Assembly (NCBI RefSeq): GCF_014205635.1 | Contig: NZ_JACIIV010000008.1 | Coordinates: 94,994-158,993 of the forward strand | From: Polymorphobacter multimanifer | Lineage (GTDB): Bacteria; Pseudomonadota; Alphaproteobacteria; Sphingomonadales; Sphingomonadaceae | DNA length: 64,000 nt | Direction: 5' to 3' | Shown: one piece after another, positions 28,035 to 38,337 of the stretch | Layout of the letters: every line of letters starts with the position of its first letter | Numbering within the stretch: position 1 is the stretch's first letter | Notes under the pieces: generated by a model | What the model was told of the DNA's origin: nothing | Seen by the model: the letters and a program-made list of their open reading frames with translations, nothing else | The model's database searches: none | Program-made: the position numbers and the translations under genes

Positions 28035-28481
28035 ATGCGTCGCCCCTCCGCCCTGCTCGCTTCCACCCTTGTGATTGTTCTTGCCGCCTCGCTCGCGGGC
28101 TGCGGCAAGTCCCGCGAGGAAGGGCTTGCGAGCCGCGAGGCGCCGGCACGCGTGACCACCATCGGTGTCAACGCCTATCTCTGGCGCGCCTCGCTCGACA
28201 CGCTGGGCTTCATGCCGATCATGCAGGTCGATTCGAACGGCGGCGTGATCGTGACCGACTGGTACAGCACCCCTGCTGCCCCCAATGAGCGGGTGAAGGT
28301 GACCGTGGCGATCCTCGACACCGAGCTGCGCGCCGATGCGCTGAAGGTCTCCGCCGTGCGGCAGACGCTCGCCGGCTCGGGTTGGGTCGATGCCGCAGTG
28401 CGCGCCGGCACCGTGCAGAAGCTGGAGGAAGTGATCCTCGGCCGCGCGCGTGATCTGCGCCGCGCCCAGATGATCGGCTGA
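28035..28481 (+). CDS. DUF3576 domain lipoprotein
   Basis: A 148-residue predicted lipoprotein. The ATG at 28035 gives a basic start (MRRPSALL), a hydrophobic core and lipobox SLAGC. The longer open frame upstream has no signal-like start. The body has the DUF3576 features TTIGVNAYLWRASLDTLGFMPIMQVDSNGGVIVTDW (quoted in parts: VNAYLWRASLDTL and GGVIVTDWY) and ends with EEVILGRARDLRRAQ. The family is conserved immediately upstream of leuS in alphaproteobacteria; its role is unknown. leuS starts 9 bases downstream. Confidence 0.88.
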   Translation: MRRPSALLASTLVIVLAASLAGCGKSREEGLASREAPARVTTIGVNAYLWRASLDTLGFMPIMQVDSNGGVIVTDWYSTPAAPNERVKVTVAILDTELRADALKVSAVRQTLAGSGWVDAAVRAGTVQKLEEVILGRARDLRRAQMIG

Positions 28482-28490
28482 CCGGAAACC

Positions 28491-31001
28491 ATGGCGGAAA
28501 AGTTCGATTCAAGCGCCGCCGAGCGGCGTTGGCAGGACGCATGGGACAAGGCAGGCAGTTTTCGCGCGCGCGATGACAGCCCCAAGCCCAAAGCCTATGT
28601 GCTTGAAATGTTTCCCTATCCTTCGGGGCGCATCCATATCGGGCATGTTCGCAACTATACGATGGGCGACGTGATTGCGCGCACGCGGCGCGCCCAGGGC
28701 TTCGAGGTGCTGCACCCGATGGGTTGGGATGCCTTCGGCATGCCGGCGGAAAATGCCGCAATGGAGCGCAAGGTGCATCCCGGCGCCTGGACGCGCGCCA
28801 ACATCGCCAACATGAAGGCACAGCTGCAGCGTCTCGGCTTCGCGCTCGACTGGTCGCGTGAGCTGGCCACCTGCGACCCCGAATATTATGGCCATGAGCA
28901 GGCGCTGTTCCTCGACATGCTCGCCGCCGGGCTGGTTTATCGCAAGGAATCGGCCGTCAACTGGGATCCGGTCGACAACACCGTGCTCGCCAACGAGCAG
29001 GTGATCGATGGCCGCGGCTGGCGCTCGGGGGCGCTTGTCGAGCGGCGGCGGCTGAGCCAATGGTTCCTGCGCATCACCGACTTTGCCGATGAACTGCTTG
29101 AAGGCCTGGCAACGCTCGACGCCTGGCCCGAAAAGGTGCGGCTGATGCAGGAGAACTGGATCGGTCGGTCGCGCGGCATGAAGTTCCGCTTCGCGCTTGC
29201 CGGGCGCGATGATGGTTTCGAGGTTTTCACCACGCGCCCCGACACGCTGTTCGGCGCGAGCTTCGCCGCGATTGCCGCCGAGCATCCGCTCGCACTGGCG
29301 CTCGCCGAGACCGATCCCGCCCTCGCCGCCTTCATTGCCGAATGCCGCGCCGGGGGCACTGCCACCGCCGACATCGAGACGCAGGAAAAGCGCGGGCACG
29401 ACACCGGCCTCGAAGTCATCCACCCGCTCGACCCCGCCATACGGCTGCCGGTGTTCGTCGCCAATTTCGTGCTGATGGACTATGGCACAGGCGCCGTTTT
29501 CGGCTGCCCGGCGCACGACCAGCGCGACCTTGATTTCGCGCGCAAATATGCGCTGCCGGTGCCACGCGTTGTTGCCCCGGAAGGCGAGGCCGACACGCCG
29601 ATTCAGGACGAGGCCTATACCGGGCCGGGCGTGCTGGTGCACTCGCACTTCCTCGATGGCTTGAGCGTCGATGCCGCCAAGGCGGCGGTGATCGCGCGCG
29701 GCGAGGCCGAGGGCTGGGGACAGGGCACGACCCAGTATCGTCTGCGCGACTGGGGTGTGTCCCGCCAGCGCTATTGGGGGACGCCGATCCCGATCATCCA
29801 TTGCGAGGCCTGTGGCGCAGTGCCGGTGCCGCGTGACCAGCTTCCGGTGGTGCTGCCCGAGGATGTGAGCTTCGATGCGCCGGGCAACCCGCTCGACCGC
29901 CACCCGAGCTGGAAGCATGTCGATTGCCCGGCGTGCGGCAAGCCGGCGCGGCGCGAGACCGACACACTCGACACCTTCACCAATTCTTCGTGGTATTTCA
30001 TCCGCTTCGCCAGTGCGCCGGCCGACAAGCCGTTCGACCGCGCGGTGGCCGAGCAATGGCTGCCGGTGGGCCAGTATATCGGCGGCGTGGAACATGCGAT
30101 CCTGCATCTGCTGTATGCGCGCTTCTGGACGCGGGCGCTCTCGCACATCGGCAAGCTCGATGTGGCCGAGCCGTTTGCCGGGCTGTTCACCCAAGGCATG
30201 GTGACCCACGAGACGTACAAATCGGAGGCCGGGGCCTGGCTCGAACCCGGGGCGATCGAGCGGCGCGACGGGGGGCTGATCGAGACCGCGACCGGCCTGC
30301 CGGTGGCGCTCGGGCGTGCGGAGAAAATGTCCAAATCGAAGAAGAACACGATCGATCCGGATATGATCATCGGCACCTATGGCGCCGATGCGGTGCGCTG
30401 GTTCATGCTTTCCGACAGCCCACCCGAGCGCGACCTTGCCTGGTCCGAATCGGGCATCGATGGCGCCTGGCGCTTCGTGCAGCGCGTCTGGCGGCTGGCG
30501 AGCGATGAGTCCCTGGCTGCCGACGTCACCGACGACAAGCTGGCGCGCGTGCTGCACCGCACCATCGCCGGGGTGACCGAAGACATCGACCGTCTGCAGT
30601 TCAACAAGGCCGTCGCCAAGCTTTACGAGCTGGTCAATGCGCTCGAGCGTGCTGCTCCCTCCGCCACACGGGCTGCTGCCATCCCCGTGCTGCTGCAGCT
30701 GGTGGCGCCGATGTGTCCGCATCTGGCCGAAGAAGGCTGGGCAGCCCGCGGCTTGGACGGCATGGTGTGCGACGCCGCCTGGCCGGTCGCCGACCCGGCC
30801 CTGCTGGTGGAGGACCAGGTGACGATCGCCATCCAGATCAACGGCAAGCTGCGCGACAGCTTCGAGACGCCCAAGGGCCGCGACCGTGCCGAACTCGAAG
30901 CCGAGGTGCTGGCGCGCGACAAGGTGGTGCGCGCGCTCGAAGGCAAGGCGCCGCGCAAGGTGATCGTGGTGCCCGACCGGCTGGTGAACCTTGTCGCTTA
31001 A
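28491..31001 (+). CDS. leuS: Leucyl-tRNA synthetase
   Basis: An 836-residue class I aminoacyl-tRNA synthetase of usual bacterial length. The HIGH motif is in [16 protein letters not shown] (residues 48-51) and the KMSKS motif in [15 protein letters not shown] (about residue 612). The CP1 editing domain has [19 protein letters not shown]. The C-terminal anticodon-binding domain and the small final domain (INGKLRDSF) are complete. Its last bases overlap the TTG start of lptE. Confidence 0.97.
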   Translation: MAEKFDSSAAERRWQDAWDKAGSFRARDDSPKPKAYVLEMFPYPSGRIHIGHVRNYTMGDVIARTRRAQGFEVLHPMGWDAFGMPAENAAMERKVHPGAWTRANIANMKAQLQRLGFALDWSRELATCDPEYYGHEQALFLDMLAAGLVYRKESAVNWDPVDNTVLANEQVIDGRGWRSGALVERRRLSQWFLRITDFADELLEGLATLDAWPEKVRLMQENWIGRSRGMKFRFALAGRDDGFEVFTTRPDTLFGASFAAIAAEHPLALALAETDPALAAFIAECRAGGTATADIETQEKRGHDTGLEVIHPLDPAIRLPVFVANFVLMDYGTGAVFGCPAHDQRDLDFARKYALPVPRVVAPEGEADTPIQDEAYTGPGVLVHSHFLDGLSVDAAKAAVIARGEAEGWGQGTTQYRLRDWGVSRQRYWGTPIPIIHCEACGAVPVPRDQLPVVLPEDVSFDAPGNPLDRHPSWKHVDCPACGKPARRETDTLDTFTNSSWYFIRFASAPADKPFDRAVAEQWLPVGQYIGGVEHAILHLLYARFWTRALSHIGKLDVAEPFAGLFTQGMVTHETYKSEAGAWLEPGAIERRDGGLIETATGLPVALGRAEKMSKSKKNTIDPDMIIGTYGADAVRWFMLSDSPPERDLAWSESGIDGAWRFVQRVWRLASDESLAADVTDDKLARVLHRTIAGVTEDIDRLQFNKAVAKLYELVNALERAAPSATRAAAIPVLLQLVAPMCPHLAEEGWAARGLDGMVCDAAWPVADPALLVEDQVTIAIQINGKLRDSFETPKGRDRAELEAEVLARDKVVRALEGKAPRKVIVVPDRLVNLVA

Positions 31002-31482
31002 GCCGGCCCTTGCTGCGGGCGCGCTGGCGCTGGCGCTGGCTGGCTGCGGGCTGTCGCCGGTCTATTCGGGCGGGGCCGGCGGTGCGGCGGCGGCGAGCTT
31101 CCGGAATATCAGCGTCGCTCCCATTCCCGATCGCTCGGGCTTTCTCGTCCGGCAGGCGCTGCTCGACCGGCTTGGGGGGCCGGTGGATGATGCCCGCTAC
31201 CGGCTGGAGATCGAGCTAGACGACCAGATCGTCGCCTTCGGTGTGCGCGGCGACAACTCGGCTGCCCGCGAGCGCCGCACGCTGCGTGCCCGCTATCGAC
31301 TGGTCGACACGACGACCAACACCGTGGTGCTCGACGCAACCGCCGGCGCCGATTCGGGCATTGACCGGGTGAGCTCCAACTATGCCGTGGTCGCTGCCGA
31401 GGCGACGGCGCTGGAGCGGCTTTCGACCGAGTTGGCGCGCCAGATCGGCGCCAAGCTGGCGCTTTTTGCGCGTGGCCGCTGA
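30991..31482 (+). CDS. lptE: LPS-assembly lipoprotein LptE
   Basis: A 163-residue lipoprotein that plugs the LptD barrel during lipopolysaccharide export. It starts at a TTG at 30991, 11 bases before the end of leuS, and reads into a signal with lipobox [15 protein letters not shown]. The GLxPVY stretch after the lipid cysteine is typical of alphaproteobacterial LptE. The rest has conserved [15 protein letters not shown] and [16 protein letters not shown]. Position between leuS and holA is the standard one. Confidence 0.9.
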   Translation: MSLKPALAAGALALALAGCGLSPVYSGGAGGAAAASFRNISVAPIPDRSGFLVRQALLDRLGGPVDDARYRLEIELDDQIVAFGVRGDNSAARERRTLRARYRLVDTTTNTVVLDATAGADSGIDRVSSNYAVVAAEATALERLSTELARQIGAKLALFARGR

Positions 31483-31494
31483 GGGCCAGCGCGC

Positions 31495-32481
31495 GTGAAT
31501 GCCCGCGTCAGCGAGCTTGCCCGCCGCTGGCCCGACGGTTTGAGGCTGGTGCTGCTCCATGGCTATGACCCGAGCCAGTCGCTCGAACATGCCGGACGCA
31601 TCGTCCGCGGGCTTGGCGATCCTGCCAATCCGATGGCGCTCGAACGGCTGACGGGCGATCAGATTGCCGCCGATCCGGAGGCGCTGGTCGCTGCGGCGGC
31701 AGGGATCTCGATGTTCGGCGGGCAGACACTCGTGCGGATCGATGGCGTGGATGACAAGGCCGTTCCGGCGCTGGTGCGGCTGCTGGATGCGCCGCCGGGC
31801 AATCCGGTGATCGTCGTGGCGGAGGGGCTGAAAAAGTCGAGCGCGCTTCTGGCTCTCGCCGGGCGGCCAGGCGTGATGGCGCTTGAAAGCAGGCAGACCG
31901 GGCCGGGCGATCTCAAGGAAATTGCTGCCGAATTCGGCCTGCAGCCCGACCGGGAGGCGCTGCAGCTGCTATACGAAGCCAGTGCCGGGGACCGCACGCT
32001 GATCCGCAGCGAGCTGGAAAAGCTGGCACTTTACCTTGATGCCCGGCCCGAGGCGCCGCAGCCGCTGGGTGTCCCCGCGCTCACCGCGGTCGCCGCCGGG
32101 ATCGATCCTTTCGACCAAAATGCGCTGCTCCAGGCGGTGCTCGCCGGGCGCCGGGCGGAGGCGGTGGCGCTGCTCGGCGCGATGCCCGATGGTTTTGGCA
32201 TCGTCGTGCTGCGCCAGCTCGGGGGCCGGCTGGCGCAGCTTGCGGAGCTGCGGCTGGCGGTCGATCGCGGGCAGCGGCCCGAAGCTGCGGTCGAGTCCGC
32301 ACGGCCGCCGGTGTTCTTCAAGGAAAAGCCGATCTGGATCACGGCGTTGCGCCGCTTCACGTCGAAAACGCTGGCCGATGCGCTGGCAGCGACGTTGGCG
32401 GCAGAGCGCGCGGTGAAGTCGAGCGGCAGCACCGGTGACCTGCTCGTGCATGCCCTGATCGTGCGGCTGGCGCGCGTCTAG
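31495..32481 (+). CDS. holA: DNA polymerase III delta subunit
   Basis: A 328-residue clamp-loader subunit. GTG start at 31495. It has the N-terminal AAA-like segment RLVLLHGYDPSQSLEHAG, the conserved PVIVVAEGLKKSSALL, and the C-terminal collar domain PPVFFKEKPIWITALRRF. The length fits the family. Its TAG stop shares two bases with the stop of parB on the opposite strand (CTAG, 32478-32481). Confidence 0.93.
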   Translation: MNARVSELARRWPDGLRLVLLHGYDPSQSLEHAGRIVRGLGDPANPMALERLTGDQIAADPEALVAAAAGISMFGGQTLVRIDGVDDKAVPALVRLLDAPPGNPVIVVAEGLKKSSALLALAGRPGVMALESRQTGPGDLKEIAAEFGLQPDREALQLLYEASAGDRTLIRSELEKLALYLDARPEAPQPLGVPALTAVAAGIDPFDQNALLQAVLAGRRAEAVALLGAMPDGFGIVVLRQLGGRLAQLAELRLAVDRGQRPEAAVESARPPVFFKEKPIWITALRRFTSKTLADALAATLAAERAVKSSGSTGDLLVHALIVRLARV

Positions 32482-33341
32482 CCGCCCAGGCGAGCGCAAA
32501 GCCAGTCGAGCTGGTCGAGGCTGTCGAAGCGCACGGTGAGGCTGCCGCTGCTGGCGCTACCGCCCATCGCCACCGCCACCGGCATCCCGATCTGCTCGGC
32601 CAGCTGCAGTTCGAGTGCTTCCAGATTGGCGTCGCTGGTTGCGGCCGGGGCTGCAAGCGCGTGGCGCGGACGCGGCGTCTTGCTGCCGGCGGCGAGCGTT
32701 TCGGTCGCTCGCACCGACAGCCCCTCCTTGATCACCCGCTGGGACAAAGCCACCGGGTCCGCGGCGGCCGCGACCGCGCGCGCATGGCCCATCGACAGTT
32801 CGCCAGCTTCCAGCAATGATTGCACTGCCTCGGGAAGATCGAGCAACCGCAGCAGATTGGCGACATGGCTTCGCGACTTGCCGATGATATCGGCCATCGC
32901 TGCCTGGGTGTGGCCGAACTCGGTCATCAGCCGACGATAGCCACGCGCCTCCTCCATGGCATTGAGATCACTCCGCTGAATGTTCTCAATCAAAGCAAAT
33001 TCAAAGGCTTGGCCATCATCAAGCGGTTTGATGAGCGCCGGAATGTCGTGCAAGCCGGCGGTCTGCGAGGCCCGCCAGCGGCGTTCGCCCGCCACGATCT
33101 CGTAGCGACCATCGGCAACCGGCCGCACCAGGATGGGCTGAAGGACGCCATGGGCTTTCACCGAAGCGACGAGCTCGGCCATGGCTTCGACGGTGAACTG
33201 GCGCCGTGGCTGGGTGGGATTGGCGACGATGTCTGCCAGTGAGAGGCGCGTGGCGCTTGCGGCGGCGGCGGGGCTCGACGCCTCTTCGAGCAGAGCGGAA
33301 AGCCCGCGGCCGAGGCCGGACATGCGTTTCTTTTCAGCCAT
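32478..33341 (-). CDS. parB: Chromosome partitioning protein ParB
   Basis: A 287-residue CTPase and parS-binding protein. The ATG at 33341 overlaps the parA stop by one base and starts MAEKKRMSGLGRGLSALLEE; the frame is open further upstream inside parA but is not conserved. Domains in order: the ParB/Srx fold with NPTQPRRQF and the CTP-binding GERRWRA, a helix-turn-helix (HTQAAMADIIGKSRSHVANLLRLL), and a C-terminal dimer domain. Two parS-like sites lie 1.3 and 3.3 kb upstream. Confidence 0.96.
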   Translation of the reverse strand: MAEKKRMSGLGRGLSALLEEASSPAAAASATRLSLADIVANPTQPRRQFTVEAMAELVASVKAHGVLQPILVRPVADGRYEIVAGERRWRASQTAGLHDIPALIKPLDDGQAFEFALIENIQRSDLNAMEEARGYRRLMTEFGHTQAAMADIIGKSRSHVANLLRLLDLPEAVQSLLEAGELSMGHARAVAAAADPVALSQRVIKEGLSVRATETLAAGSKTPRPRHALAAPAATSDANLEALELQLAEQIGMPVAVAMGGSASSGSLTVRFDSLDQLDWLCARLGG

Positions 33342-34120
33342 CAGATCGCCTCGACAGGGATTGCAGTCCGGGTTCGGCCGAGCATCTCGCGGGCCAGCGC
33401 GACATAGGCCTCCGAACCGGCGCAGCGATGATCGTAAAGCAATGCGGGCAAGCCGTGGCTTGGCGCTTCCGAAAGCCGGACGTTGCGGGGGATCATCGTG
33501 TCGAACACCTTGGCGCCCATCACACTTCGCACATCCTCGGCGACGTTTTCGCTGAGACGGTTTCGGCGATCCACCATTGTAAGCACGATGCCGAGCAACT
33601 TGAGCCTGGGATTGAGCTTGCCGCGGACACGCTCGATCGTCCCAAGCAACTGGCTCAAGCCTTCGAGCGCGAAGAATTCGGCTTGGAGCGGCACGATGAC
33701 CTGGTCCGCTGCGACCAGGGCATTGACGGTGAGCAGGCCGAGCGACGGCGGGCAATCAATCAGGATGAAATCGAAATCATCCAGTGTTGCCAAGGCGTTG
33801 GCCAGCCGATGGGTGCGCTGCTCGAGCTCGACAAGCTCGATCTCGGCGCCGGAGAGCGCCGAGGCAGAGGGCATGATCATCAATCCGGGAACACACGTCG
33901 GCAAGATGGCCTCGGCGGCGTCATTGTCCCCGATCAGCACCTGATAGGTGGAGATCTCGCGTGCCTTGCGATCGATACCAAGGCCGGTCGACGCATTGCC
34001 TTGCGGGTCGCAATCGACCACGAGCACCCTGAGGCCCGAAGCCGCCAGCGCAGTCGCAAGGTTGATCGTCGTCGTCGTCTTGCCGACGCCGCCTTTCTGA
34101 TTTGCCAGCGCCACTATCAT
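33341..34120 (-). CDS. parA: Chromosome partitioning ATPase ParA
   Basis: A 259-residue Walker-type ATPase. The deviant Walker A motif ANQKGGVGKTTTTINLA is near residues 6-20. VVDCDPQGNASTGLG and FILIDCPPSLGLLTVNAL follow. It drives segregation of ParB-parS complexes. It overlaps rsmG by four bases and parB by one, in the classic mnmE-mnmG-rsmG-parA-parB order. Confidence 0.97.
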   Translation of the reverse strand: MIVALANQKGGVGKTTTTINLATALAASGLRVLVVDCDPQGNASTGLGIDRKAREISTYQVLIGDNDAAEAILPTCVPGLMIMPSASALSGAEIELVELEQRTHRLANALATLDDFDFILIDCPPSLGLLTVNALVAADQVIVPLQAEFFALEGLSQLLGTIERVRGKLNPRLKLLGIVLTMVDRRNRLSENVAEDVRSVMGAKVFDTMIPRNVRLSEAPSHGLPALLYDHRCAGSEAYVALAREMLGRTRTAIPVEAI

Positions 34121-34731
34121 TGCGCCACCACATCATGTGCGATGATGATCCGCGCCTGAGCGTCGGTCAGGCTCGGGCGTGTGACATGGCTGAAGCGGTA
34201 TCGTCCTTCGGTCGCGGCAAGCTCCTCCTCCCATCGGGCGCCCTTGGGCAGCACCCAGCGCGTATCCTTGTCAGCAAGGTGTCGCGCCCAATCGAATATC
34301 TGTACGATCGGCGCCAGTGCGCGAGCGGTGATGATGTCGAACCGCTGGCGGGGCAGCGCTTCGACGCGACGGTTCTCGATTATCACGCGGCGATCCAATC
34401 CAAGTTCCGATGCCACAGTCTCGAGAAAGCGGCACTTCTTGGCAATCGATTCGACGAGGGTGACGGTCGATTTCGGGTCGATCGTTGCAATCAGCAGACC
34501 GGGGAAGCCACCCCCGGCACCGATATCGAGCCAAGTTCTGCCATGTCCTGCATGGACGAGGAGTTGGGCCGAGTCGGCGAAATGCCGATGCCAGGTTTGC
34601 GGGAGCGTGCTTGGGCCTACGAGGTTCATGCGCGTCTGCCAGTCCGTCAGCAATGTCGCATACCGGTCGAGCTGCGCCATTGTTTCACGTGGAACATCGA
34701 ACGCTGCCGCAAATCCCTCGCGATCAATCAC
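34117..34731 (-). CDS. rsmG: 16S rRNA (guanine527-N7)-methyltransferase
   Basis: A 204-residue SAM-dependent methyltransferase (GidB). The SAM-binding loop is [16 protein letters not shown], and [14 protein letters not shown] follows. Residues 12-17 (DVPRET) are encoded by a parS-like site, so codon choice there serves two roles. The start overlaps the mnmG stop by four bases. Confidence 0.95.
   Translation of the reverse strand: MIDREGFAAAFDVPRETMAQLDRYATLLTDWQTRMNLVGPSTLPQTWHRHFADSAQLLVHAGHGRTWLDIGAGGGFPGLLIATIDPKSTVTLVESIAKKCRFLETVASELGLDRRVIIENRRVEALPRQRFDIITARALAPIVQIFDWARHLADKDTRWVLPKGARWEEELAATEGRYRFSHVTRPSLTDAQARIIIAHDVVAQ
34681..34696. promoter_or_regulatory. parS-like ParB-binding site inside rsmG
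   Basis: tgtttcacgtggaaca differs from the parS consensus TGTTTCACGTGAAACA at one base. Read on the minus strand it is tgttccacgtgaaaca, identical to the site at 36595. It lies within the first 20 codons of rsmG. Carriage of parS in this part of gidB is common in bacteria. Confidence 0.85.
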
Positions 34732-36566
34732 GCTGCGCGCCGTACGAAGGGCAAGAGTGCCATCAATGCTGCCGGGCTGACGCCGGGCACGCGACCAGCC
34801 GCGCCAAGGGTGGCCGGTCGTGCTGCCTGCAGCCGGTCTGCCATCTCGTGGCTGAGGCCAGGAACTCGCGTATAATCGATCGTGCCGGGAAGCTGCAGAT
34901 TTTCGTCACGATGGAAGCTCGCAAGATCCTGTTCTTGCCGCTCGACATAGGTCGCGTATCGCGCATCGATAACGAGCGTTTCAAGCAGGGCGGGGGGAAG
35001 GCCTGCCAGTTCGGGCCAGATGATCACAGCTTCGGCTGTGCCGACCGTGGGGAAACGCAACCACTTGAATGCGCTGCGGCTGACGCCGTCCTGTCGCGTC
35101 TCCACGCCCTTCTGCGCCAACTGATGCGGGGTCGCGCGCAGCGTGTGCAGCAACGCTCTTCCGGCTTCCCGTTCGTGCAAGATGGCCAGTGTTTCGCCCG
35201 CATGCGTTTCGCTCAGAAGCCCGTGCGCGATGGCCATCGCGCCCAAGCGCTCCGCCGCATTGTCGGTTCGCAGCCGCAGCCGATATTCGGCGCGTGACGT
35301 GAACATGCGATAGGGCTCGCTGACGCCATGGGTCACGAGATCATCGATCATCACGCCGACATAGCCCTCGGCGCGGCTGACATGGAGCCGTGCTAGCCCG
35401 CACGCTTGCGCCGCGGCGTTGGCGCCGGCAACAAGGCCCTGCGCGGCTGCCTCCTCATAACCCGTAGTGCCATTGATCTGGCCAGCGAGGAACAGGCCTT
35501 TCACATCATGCGCCTCCAGCGTGGGCTTCAGCGCACGTGGGTCAACATGGTCATACTCGATGGCGTAGCCGGGTTTCAGGATGCGCGCCTCTTCCAGGCC
35601 GGCAATGGTGGCAAGCATCGCCTGCTGGATTTCTTCGGGCAGAGATGTGGAAAGGCCGTTCGGATAGATGCTGATGTCATCATAGCCTTCCGGCTCCAGA
35701 TAGATTTGATGACCATCACGGTCGCCGAAACGCACAACCTTGTCTTCTATCGACGGGCAATAACGCGGGCCGATCGAGCTGATATGCCCGCCATAAAGTG
35801 CGGAACGTTGCAAGTTCTCGCGAATGATGCGGTGCGTTTCGGACGTTGTCCGCGTCACCGCGCAGGGCAAGGCCGGCAGCCGCCGCTTCGGCATGGGGCC
35901 GAAGCAGGGATCGTCGGCATCACCATATTGCCAATCAAGACGTGACCAGTCGATGGTCCGGGCATCGAGGCGCGGCGGCGTGCCGGTTTTCAGTCGCGCG
36001 ACTGGCAGCCCGAGACGGCGCAGTGCGTCGCCGAGGGTCGAGGCACCGGCGCCCATGCGCCCGCCAATCTCTCGCTCGGCACCGCGGTGCATCACGCCGC
36101 CGAGAAACGTACCTGTCGTCATCACAACGGTATTGGCGCGGATTTCTCCGTCGTTCGTCTCGACCCCCTCGACGGCATTGCCGTTGAGAATCAACGCCGT
36201 TGCGTGACCGATCAGCGGCGTGACGCCGTCAACATTCGCCAAGGCATCCCTCATGGCCAAGCGATAACGCCGGCGATCGACCTGGGCGCGGGGTCCGTGA
36301 ACTGCTGGGCCTTTCGACCGGTTGAGGATGCGAGACTGGAGACGAGCGGCATCGGTCACGCGGCCCATGAGCCCGCCGAGGGCCTCGATCTCCGCCACAA
36401 GATGACCCTTGCCGATTCCGCCTACCGCGGGATTGCACGACAGGGTGCCGGCATCATCTGCATCGAGCGTGAGCAAGGCAGTGCGCGCACCTCGCCGAGC
36501 GGCGGCCGCCGCAGCTTCGCATCCGGCGTGGCCGGCGCCGATCACAAGAACATCCCAACAACTCAT
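34728..36566 (-). CDS. mnmG: tRNA uridine 5-carboxymethylaminomethyl modification enzyme, FAD subunit
   Basis: A 612-residue FAD-binding protein that works with MnmE on U34 of certain tRNAs. The N-terminal dinucleotide loop is [37 protein letters not shown], the PPRLD segment and the C-terminal [21 protein letters not shown] are family signatures. Full length. It lies 50 bases after mnmE, with a parS-like site in the gap. Confidence 0.97.
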   Translation of the reverse strand: MSCWDVLVIGAGHAGCEAAAAAARRGARTALLTLDADDAGTLSCNPAVGGIGKGHLVAEIEALGGLMGRVTDAARLQSRILNRSKGPAVHGPRAQVDRRRYRLAMRDALANVDGVTPLIGHATALILNGNAVEGVETNDGEIRANTVVMTTGTFLGGVMHRGAEREIGGRMGAGASTLGDALRRLGLPVARLKTGTPPRLDARTIDWSRLDWQYGDADDPCFGPMPKRRLPALPCAVTRTTSETHRIIRENLQRSALYGGHISSIGPRYCPSIEDKVVRFGDRDGHQIYLEPEGYDDISIYPNGLSTSLPEEIQQAMLATIAGLEEARILKPGYAIEYDHVDPRALKPTLEAHDVKGLFLAGQINGTTGYEEAAAQGLVAGANAAAQACGLARLHVSRAEGYVGVMIDDLVTHGVSEPYRMFTSRAEYRLRLRTDNAAERLGAMAIAHGLLSETHAGETLAILHEREAGRALLHTLRATPHQLAQKGVETRQDGVSRSAFKWLRFPTVGTAEAVIIWPELAGLPPALLETLVIDARYATYVERQEQDLASFHRDENLQLPGTIDYTRVPGLSHEMADRLQAARPATLGAAGRVPGVSPAALMALLPFVRRAA

Positions 36567-36594
36567 GCCGCATCTTTACAGCGATGGCCGTCAA

Positions 36595-36610
36595 TGTTCC
36601 ACGTGAAACA
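36595..36610. promoter_or_regulatory. parS-like ParB-binding site between mnmE and mnmG
   Basis: tgttccacgtgaaaca matches the 16-base parS consensus with one mismatch. It sits in the 50-base gap between mnmE and mnmG. It is an inverted copy of the site at 34681, 1.9 kb away. Being outside coding sequence, it is not explained by protein constraint. Confidence 0.87.
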
Positions 36611-36616
36611 ACATCG

Positions 36617-37906
36617 CTATTTTCCGATGCAGAACCGGCTGAAGATCTGATCGAGCACATCATCGATGTCCACACGCCCGGCAATGCGAGCAAAGGCACT
36701 GGTGGCGAGCCGCAGGGCTTCAGCGCGAAGCTCGGGCAATGGTGCCGATGCAGCCTCGCGAAGCCGAGCGGCGGCTTCGGCGAACGCCTCACGGTGGCGA
36801 GCGTGAGCGAGCAAGGCCGGCTCGCCGGGCCGGAGGAGCACTGCGGCCCAGTCGACCAGCCATTGCCGCAGGGCTGGCATGCCTGCGCCACTGAGCGCCG
36901 AGATTGCAACATGGCCTGCCGGCGCCGAACGGCCGTGAAGATCGAGCTTGTTGATGACGAGCAGCGCGGAGGCTGGCAGGGGGGCATCCGGATTGTCGGT
37001 GACATGCATCACAAGGTCGGCTGCCGCCGCCTTGGCCCGGGCACGCGCAATGCCTTCGGCCTCGACCGGGTCGGCTGTGTCCCGAAGACCGGCGGTGTCG
37101 ATCAATACTGCGGCGACGCCGCCAAGGTCGATCGGCACTTCGATCGAGTCTCTGGTCGTGCCGGGCACCGGCGTCACGATCGCTACGTCGCGCATCGACA
37201 AAGCATTGACGATGCTAGATTTTCCGACATTTGGTGGCCCAGTTACGACGATGGTCAGCCCATCCCGTATCCGCGCTGCGCGAGCGCTGTCTGCGATCAT
37301 CTGGTCCAGCTCATCGGCCATCGTCGTCAAGGCGTCAGCCGCTGCCAGGTCGAGCCGTGTGGCAACGTCAGCCTCGTCTTCGGCAAAATCCAACCCGGCC
37401 TCTGCCTCGGCGAGCAATTGCAGGCACCGCTCGCGCCATGCCTCGGCCAGCCGTCCCAGGGTGCCGCCTGCGAGTGCCAGCGCCTGCTGCCTCTGGCTTG
37501 CGGTTTCTGCCGACAGCAGATCGGCGAGGCCTTCGACTTGCGACATGTCGAGCCTTCCATTGTCGAAGGCGCGGCGGGTGAACTCGCCAGGTGTCGCAAG
37601 CCGGGTGCCGGCGCACGCGAGCACGGCGTCGACAAGCCCGGCGATGACAGCGGCACCGCCATGCAGGTGGAACTCTGCAGTGTCTTCGCCTGTAGCGCTC
37701 GCCCGGCCGGGCATCCACGCCACCAATGTCCTGTCGATCGCGCTGTCGGGTCCATGCAGATCACGCATTGTGAGTGCGCGCGGCACGGGCAAGGGGGCGC
37801 CGGATATCTGCTGCAGCACTGTGCCGGCGGCAGGTCCGGAGACGCGTACCACTGCGATTGCCGTTGGCGGTCGCCCGGAGGCGAGCGCCACGATCGTATC
37901 TGTCAT
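36617..37906 (-). CDS. mnmE: tRNA modification GTPase MnmE
   Basis: A 429-residue GTPase. The N-terminal tetrahydrofolate-binding domain starts DTIVALASGRPPTAIAVVRVSG. The G domain holds VTGPPNVGKSSIVNAL (G1) and the DTAGLRDTADPVEAEGI segment (G3). The C-terminal zinc/potassium-linked catalytic end CIGK is intact. It forms the MnmE-MnmG complex for cmnm5U34. It is preceded by the DUF6489-type gene one base away. Confidence 0.96.
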   Translation of the reverse strand: MTDTIVALASGRPPTAIAVVRVSGPAAGTVLQQISGAPLPVPRALTMRDLHGPDSAIDRTLVAWMPGRASATGEDTAEFHLHGGAAVIAGLVDAVLACAGTRLATPGEFTRRAFDNGRLDMSQVEGLADLLSAETASQRQQALALAGGTLGRLAEAWRERCLQLLAEAEAGLDFAEDEADVATRLDLAAADALTTMADELDQMIADSARAARIRDGLTIVVTGPPNVGKSSIVNALSMRDVAIVTPVPGTTRDSIEVPIDLGGVAAVLIDTAGLRDTADPVEAEGIARARAKAAAADLVMHVTDNPDAPLPASALLVINKLDLHGRSAPAGHVAISALSGAGMPALRQWLVDWAAVLLRPGEPALLAHARHREAFAEAAARLREAASAPLPELRAEALRLATSAFARIAGRVDIDDVLDQIFSRFCIGK

Positions 37907-37907
37907 G

Positions 37908-38144
37908 CTATTGCGGGGGCTTGGGGATCGCCGACAGCATCATCTGGCGCCATTGCTCGAAACTATCCGCCACGCCGGGCATCCAGCTGCGCGTCATCTT
38001 CTCGATATCGGCAGCCTGCACGCCATCGGTGATCATCGACTTCATCTTGTCGACATAGGCATCATGCACGGGAGACAGGTCGGGAAGCCCGAAAAATGCG
38101 CGCGCTTCCTCGGGTGAGCATTCGATCTCGACATTGACCTTCAT
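37908..38144 (-). CDS. DUF6489-type small protein
   Basis: A 78-residue protein. The ATG at 38144 is chosen over an in-frame upstream ATG at 38222 because it begins with the conserved MKVNVEIECSPEEARAFFGL. It is mostly helical with a central amphipathic segment (VDKMKSMITDGV) and a C-terminal FEQWRQMMLSAI. The length and the SPEEAR-FFGLPD start match a short family seen in sphingomonads next to mnmE. Function unknown; co-transcription with mnmE is likely given the one-base gap. Confidence 0.78.
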   Translation of the reverse strand: MKVNVEIECSPEEARAFFGLPDLSPVHDAYVDKMKSMITDGVQAADIEKMTRSWMPGVADSFEQWRQMMLSAIPKPPQ

Positions 38145-38337
38145 GGCGATCCTTCCACCCGCGCGCTCTTGGCATCGAGGCTTCCGAAGTCTAGCCTCGG
38201 CAACGTCGGCTTCGCAAGTCACAAGCCGCAGGTCGCCAGTGTGACCAGGCGTGGAGACCAGTCAAAACATGCATGTAAATGCGCTCAATCTTCTTTGAAT
38301 TGAATATCTTACCGCGCAACATCAGGAGTTATCGAGA

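Noticed and set aside
28035..38144. Chromosomal replication origin (oriC) near parABS
   Set aside because: No DnaA box cluster, AT-rich stretch, dnaA or hemE gene was seen; parS sites alone do not mark oriC.
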